Shown piece after piece: positions 38,686 through 39,490 of a stretch of DNA of 39,490 nt. The translations under genes and the position numbers were made by a program. Within the stretch, counting starts at the first letter, position 1, and every line of letters starts with the position of its first letter. The stretch spans positions 1-39,490 of IMG/VR virus record IMGVR_UViG_3300049845_000349; one strand, 5' to 3'. The stretch is from a virus. The notes beneath the pieces were generated by a model. That model had not been told where the DNA came from, searched no databases, and saw nothing but the letters and a program-made list of their open reading frames with translations.

Positions 38686-38819
38686 AAAAACCGGATACCG
38701 AATCAGTAAAAATGCGTCTTGAGAAAAATCTCAGAGACCGCGTCCACGAAGAAGCGAAGAAGACTTGCCGGTCGTGGCAGGATATGGTCAGACACATTAT
38801 CAAGGAGTATTTCAAATGA
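38682..38819 (+). CDS. Small Arc-like ribbon-helix-helix protein
   Basis: 45 aa with AAAGGAG 4 nt before the ATG. TESVKMRLEKNLRDRVHEEAKK, then CRSWQDMVRHIIKEYF, is an Arc/MetJ pattern: a short strand with a basic residue, helix A, turn, helix B. The length suits a single DNA-binding dimer unit. Likely a small transcriptional regulator. ATGA-coupled to the NinB-like and hydrolase genes. Confidence 0.78.
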   Translation: MKKPDTESVKMRLEKNLRDRVHEEAKKTCRSWQDMVRHIIKEYFK

Positions 38820-39343
38820 ATATTAACTACGACAATTTGCATCCAATGGATTTAGTTCTATGCGGAGCATCGAGTCCATTCGCATGGATCACCAGATTGG
38901 TAACTCGCAAAACACTAAATCGTAATGTGGCAACTCACGTTGGTATGGTAATCGACCTATACGGTCAGAAAGTCATTGCAGAAATGACCGGGAGGGGGCT
39001 GTCAATAGATCCGTTGTCATACTACATCAAAAACACAAAGCGCAACTGGATAGTCGGGGTTAAGCGTCATAAGGTATATGACTATGAAACCACTAGGCTG
39101 TTGGCTCAAGAGCGAGTCATAGTTGATTTCAGGAGGACTATTGAATACGATTACAAAGGGTTACTCACGTTTGTTTTTAAAAGAATTAACGACAATCACA
39201 AACGTGCGTACTGTTCTGAATATTACTATCAGCAGACAATAAAAGACGGAATCGATTATCCGTCTAAATTCAAGGCAAAGGTATCTCCTGCAGACCTACA
39301 GGATGCTGACGGGTTTAGTCCTATTGCTTGGGAATTAAAATGA
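38816..39343 (+). CDS. Permuted papain-fold (YiiX/NlpC-P60-like) hydrolase
   Basis: 175 aa from the ATG at 38816 (AAGGAG upstream; ATGA overlap); a longer in-frame start at 38765 lies inside the previous gene. ATHVGMVID gives His41, VIAEMTGRG an acidic residue (Glu55), and AYCSEYYYQQ Cys133, in the His-Glu-Cys order of circularly permuted papain-like enzymes such as YaeF/YiiX. These act on amide or ester bonds of lipids, peptidoglycan or proteins. No signal peptide, so the target is intracellular unless exported by other means. Placed in the early region, not in a lysis cassette. Confidence 0.78.
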   Translation: MNINYDNLHPMDLVLCGASSPFAWITRLVTRKTLNRNVATHVGMVIDLYGQKVIAEMTGRGLSIDPLSYYIKNTKRNWIVGVKRHKVYDYETTRLLAQERVIVDFRRTIEYDYKGLLTFVFKRINDNHKRAYCSEYYYQQTIKDGIDYPSKFKAKVSPADLQDADGFSPIAWELK

Positions 39344-39490
39344 TATGCAATATGTCAGATAAAATCAGAAAAGATTACAGAGTGTATCTTGAGCCATTGC
39401 TTGCATATGCTTGTAACCATCAAGCCGGAAAATGTGGAGCAAAAACAATGAGCAAGTATATACGATACGCTGTAATAAACCAATTAATAC
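39340..39490 (+). CDS. Small protein, 3' end outside window (RHH-like tail)
   Basis: The frame opens at ATG 39340 (ATGA overlap with the hydrolase) and is still open at the window end. It reads SDKIRKDYRVYLEPLLAYAC and then KTMSKYIRYAVINQLI, which resembles helix A/B of a ribbon-helix-helix protein (MSKYIRYAV...). About 50 codons are visible. Possibly a DNA-binding regulator. Confidence 0.6.
   Translation, partial: MICNMSDKIRKDYRVYLEPLLAYACNHQAGKCGAKTMSKYIRYAVINQLI

Overview
The window is a piece of a tailed double-stranded DNA bacteriophage genome. The evidence is a terminase pair, a P22-type portal, a scaffold-like protein, a coat-like protein and a tail hub on the minus strand, and an early recombination module on the plus strand. 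The order portal, scaffold, coat, connector, gp10-like hub, fibre, then probable ejection proteins suggests podovirus morphology. The host cannot be named. It is a bacterium with standard Shine-Dalgarno starts (many AGGAGG sites) and sigma70-type promoters. Genes are packed head to tail with ATGA or TAATG overlaps. No integrase, DNA polymerase, holin or endolysin was recognised here.

Minus strand, read from right to left. At 30833-29847 are an HTH gene interrupted by an amber codon, a PD-(D/E)XK-like nuclease and a Cys4 protein. At 29773-27118 are the small and large terminase. At 27121-25113 is a run of small accessory genes, including a GNAT-like protein and a DUF1599/Nmad1-like protein. 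At 25116-17818 is a ten-gene glycan locus: several glycosyltransferases, a GDP-mannose 3,5-epimerase-like enzyme, a GT11-like transferase, three methyltransferases and a LicD-like transferase. At 17785-17530 is a short unit that appears to have its own promoter and terminator. From 17511 to 1 is the virion operon: two small genes, portal, an 87-aa protein, scaffold, coat (with a strong terminator behind it), connector-type genes, hub, fibre, a further glycosyltransferase, several beta-rich tail proteins and probable ejection proteins.

The divergent control region, about 30834-31718, has no intact protein gene. It holds a leftward promoter followed by a roughly 130-nt RNA whose two hairpins carry perfectly complementary 7-nt loops and which ends in an intrinsic terminator. 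Next come two copies of one 11-bp repeat and twelve copies of another, an AT-rich stretch, and a strong rightward promoter. This is the best candidate for a replication origin or master control region.

Plus strand, 31719-39490: small early proteins, an SNF2-family helicase, a Gp157-like protein, a Rad52-like annealing protein, an SSB-like protein, a NinB-like protein, small ribbon-helix-helix candidates and a permuted papain-fold hydrolase. Three rightward promoters share one design: TTGACA, a 17-nt spacer, TGGTATATT, then a hairpin at the 5' end of the message, then AACCTGAGGA as ribosome-binding site. The leftward RNA promoter belongs to the same class.

How the parts probably work together (inference): the plus-strand genes act early in DNA replication and recombination, the minus-strand genes build and fill the virion late, and the glycan locus either decorates the virion or alters the host surface.
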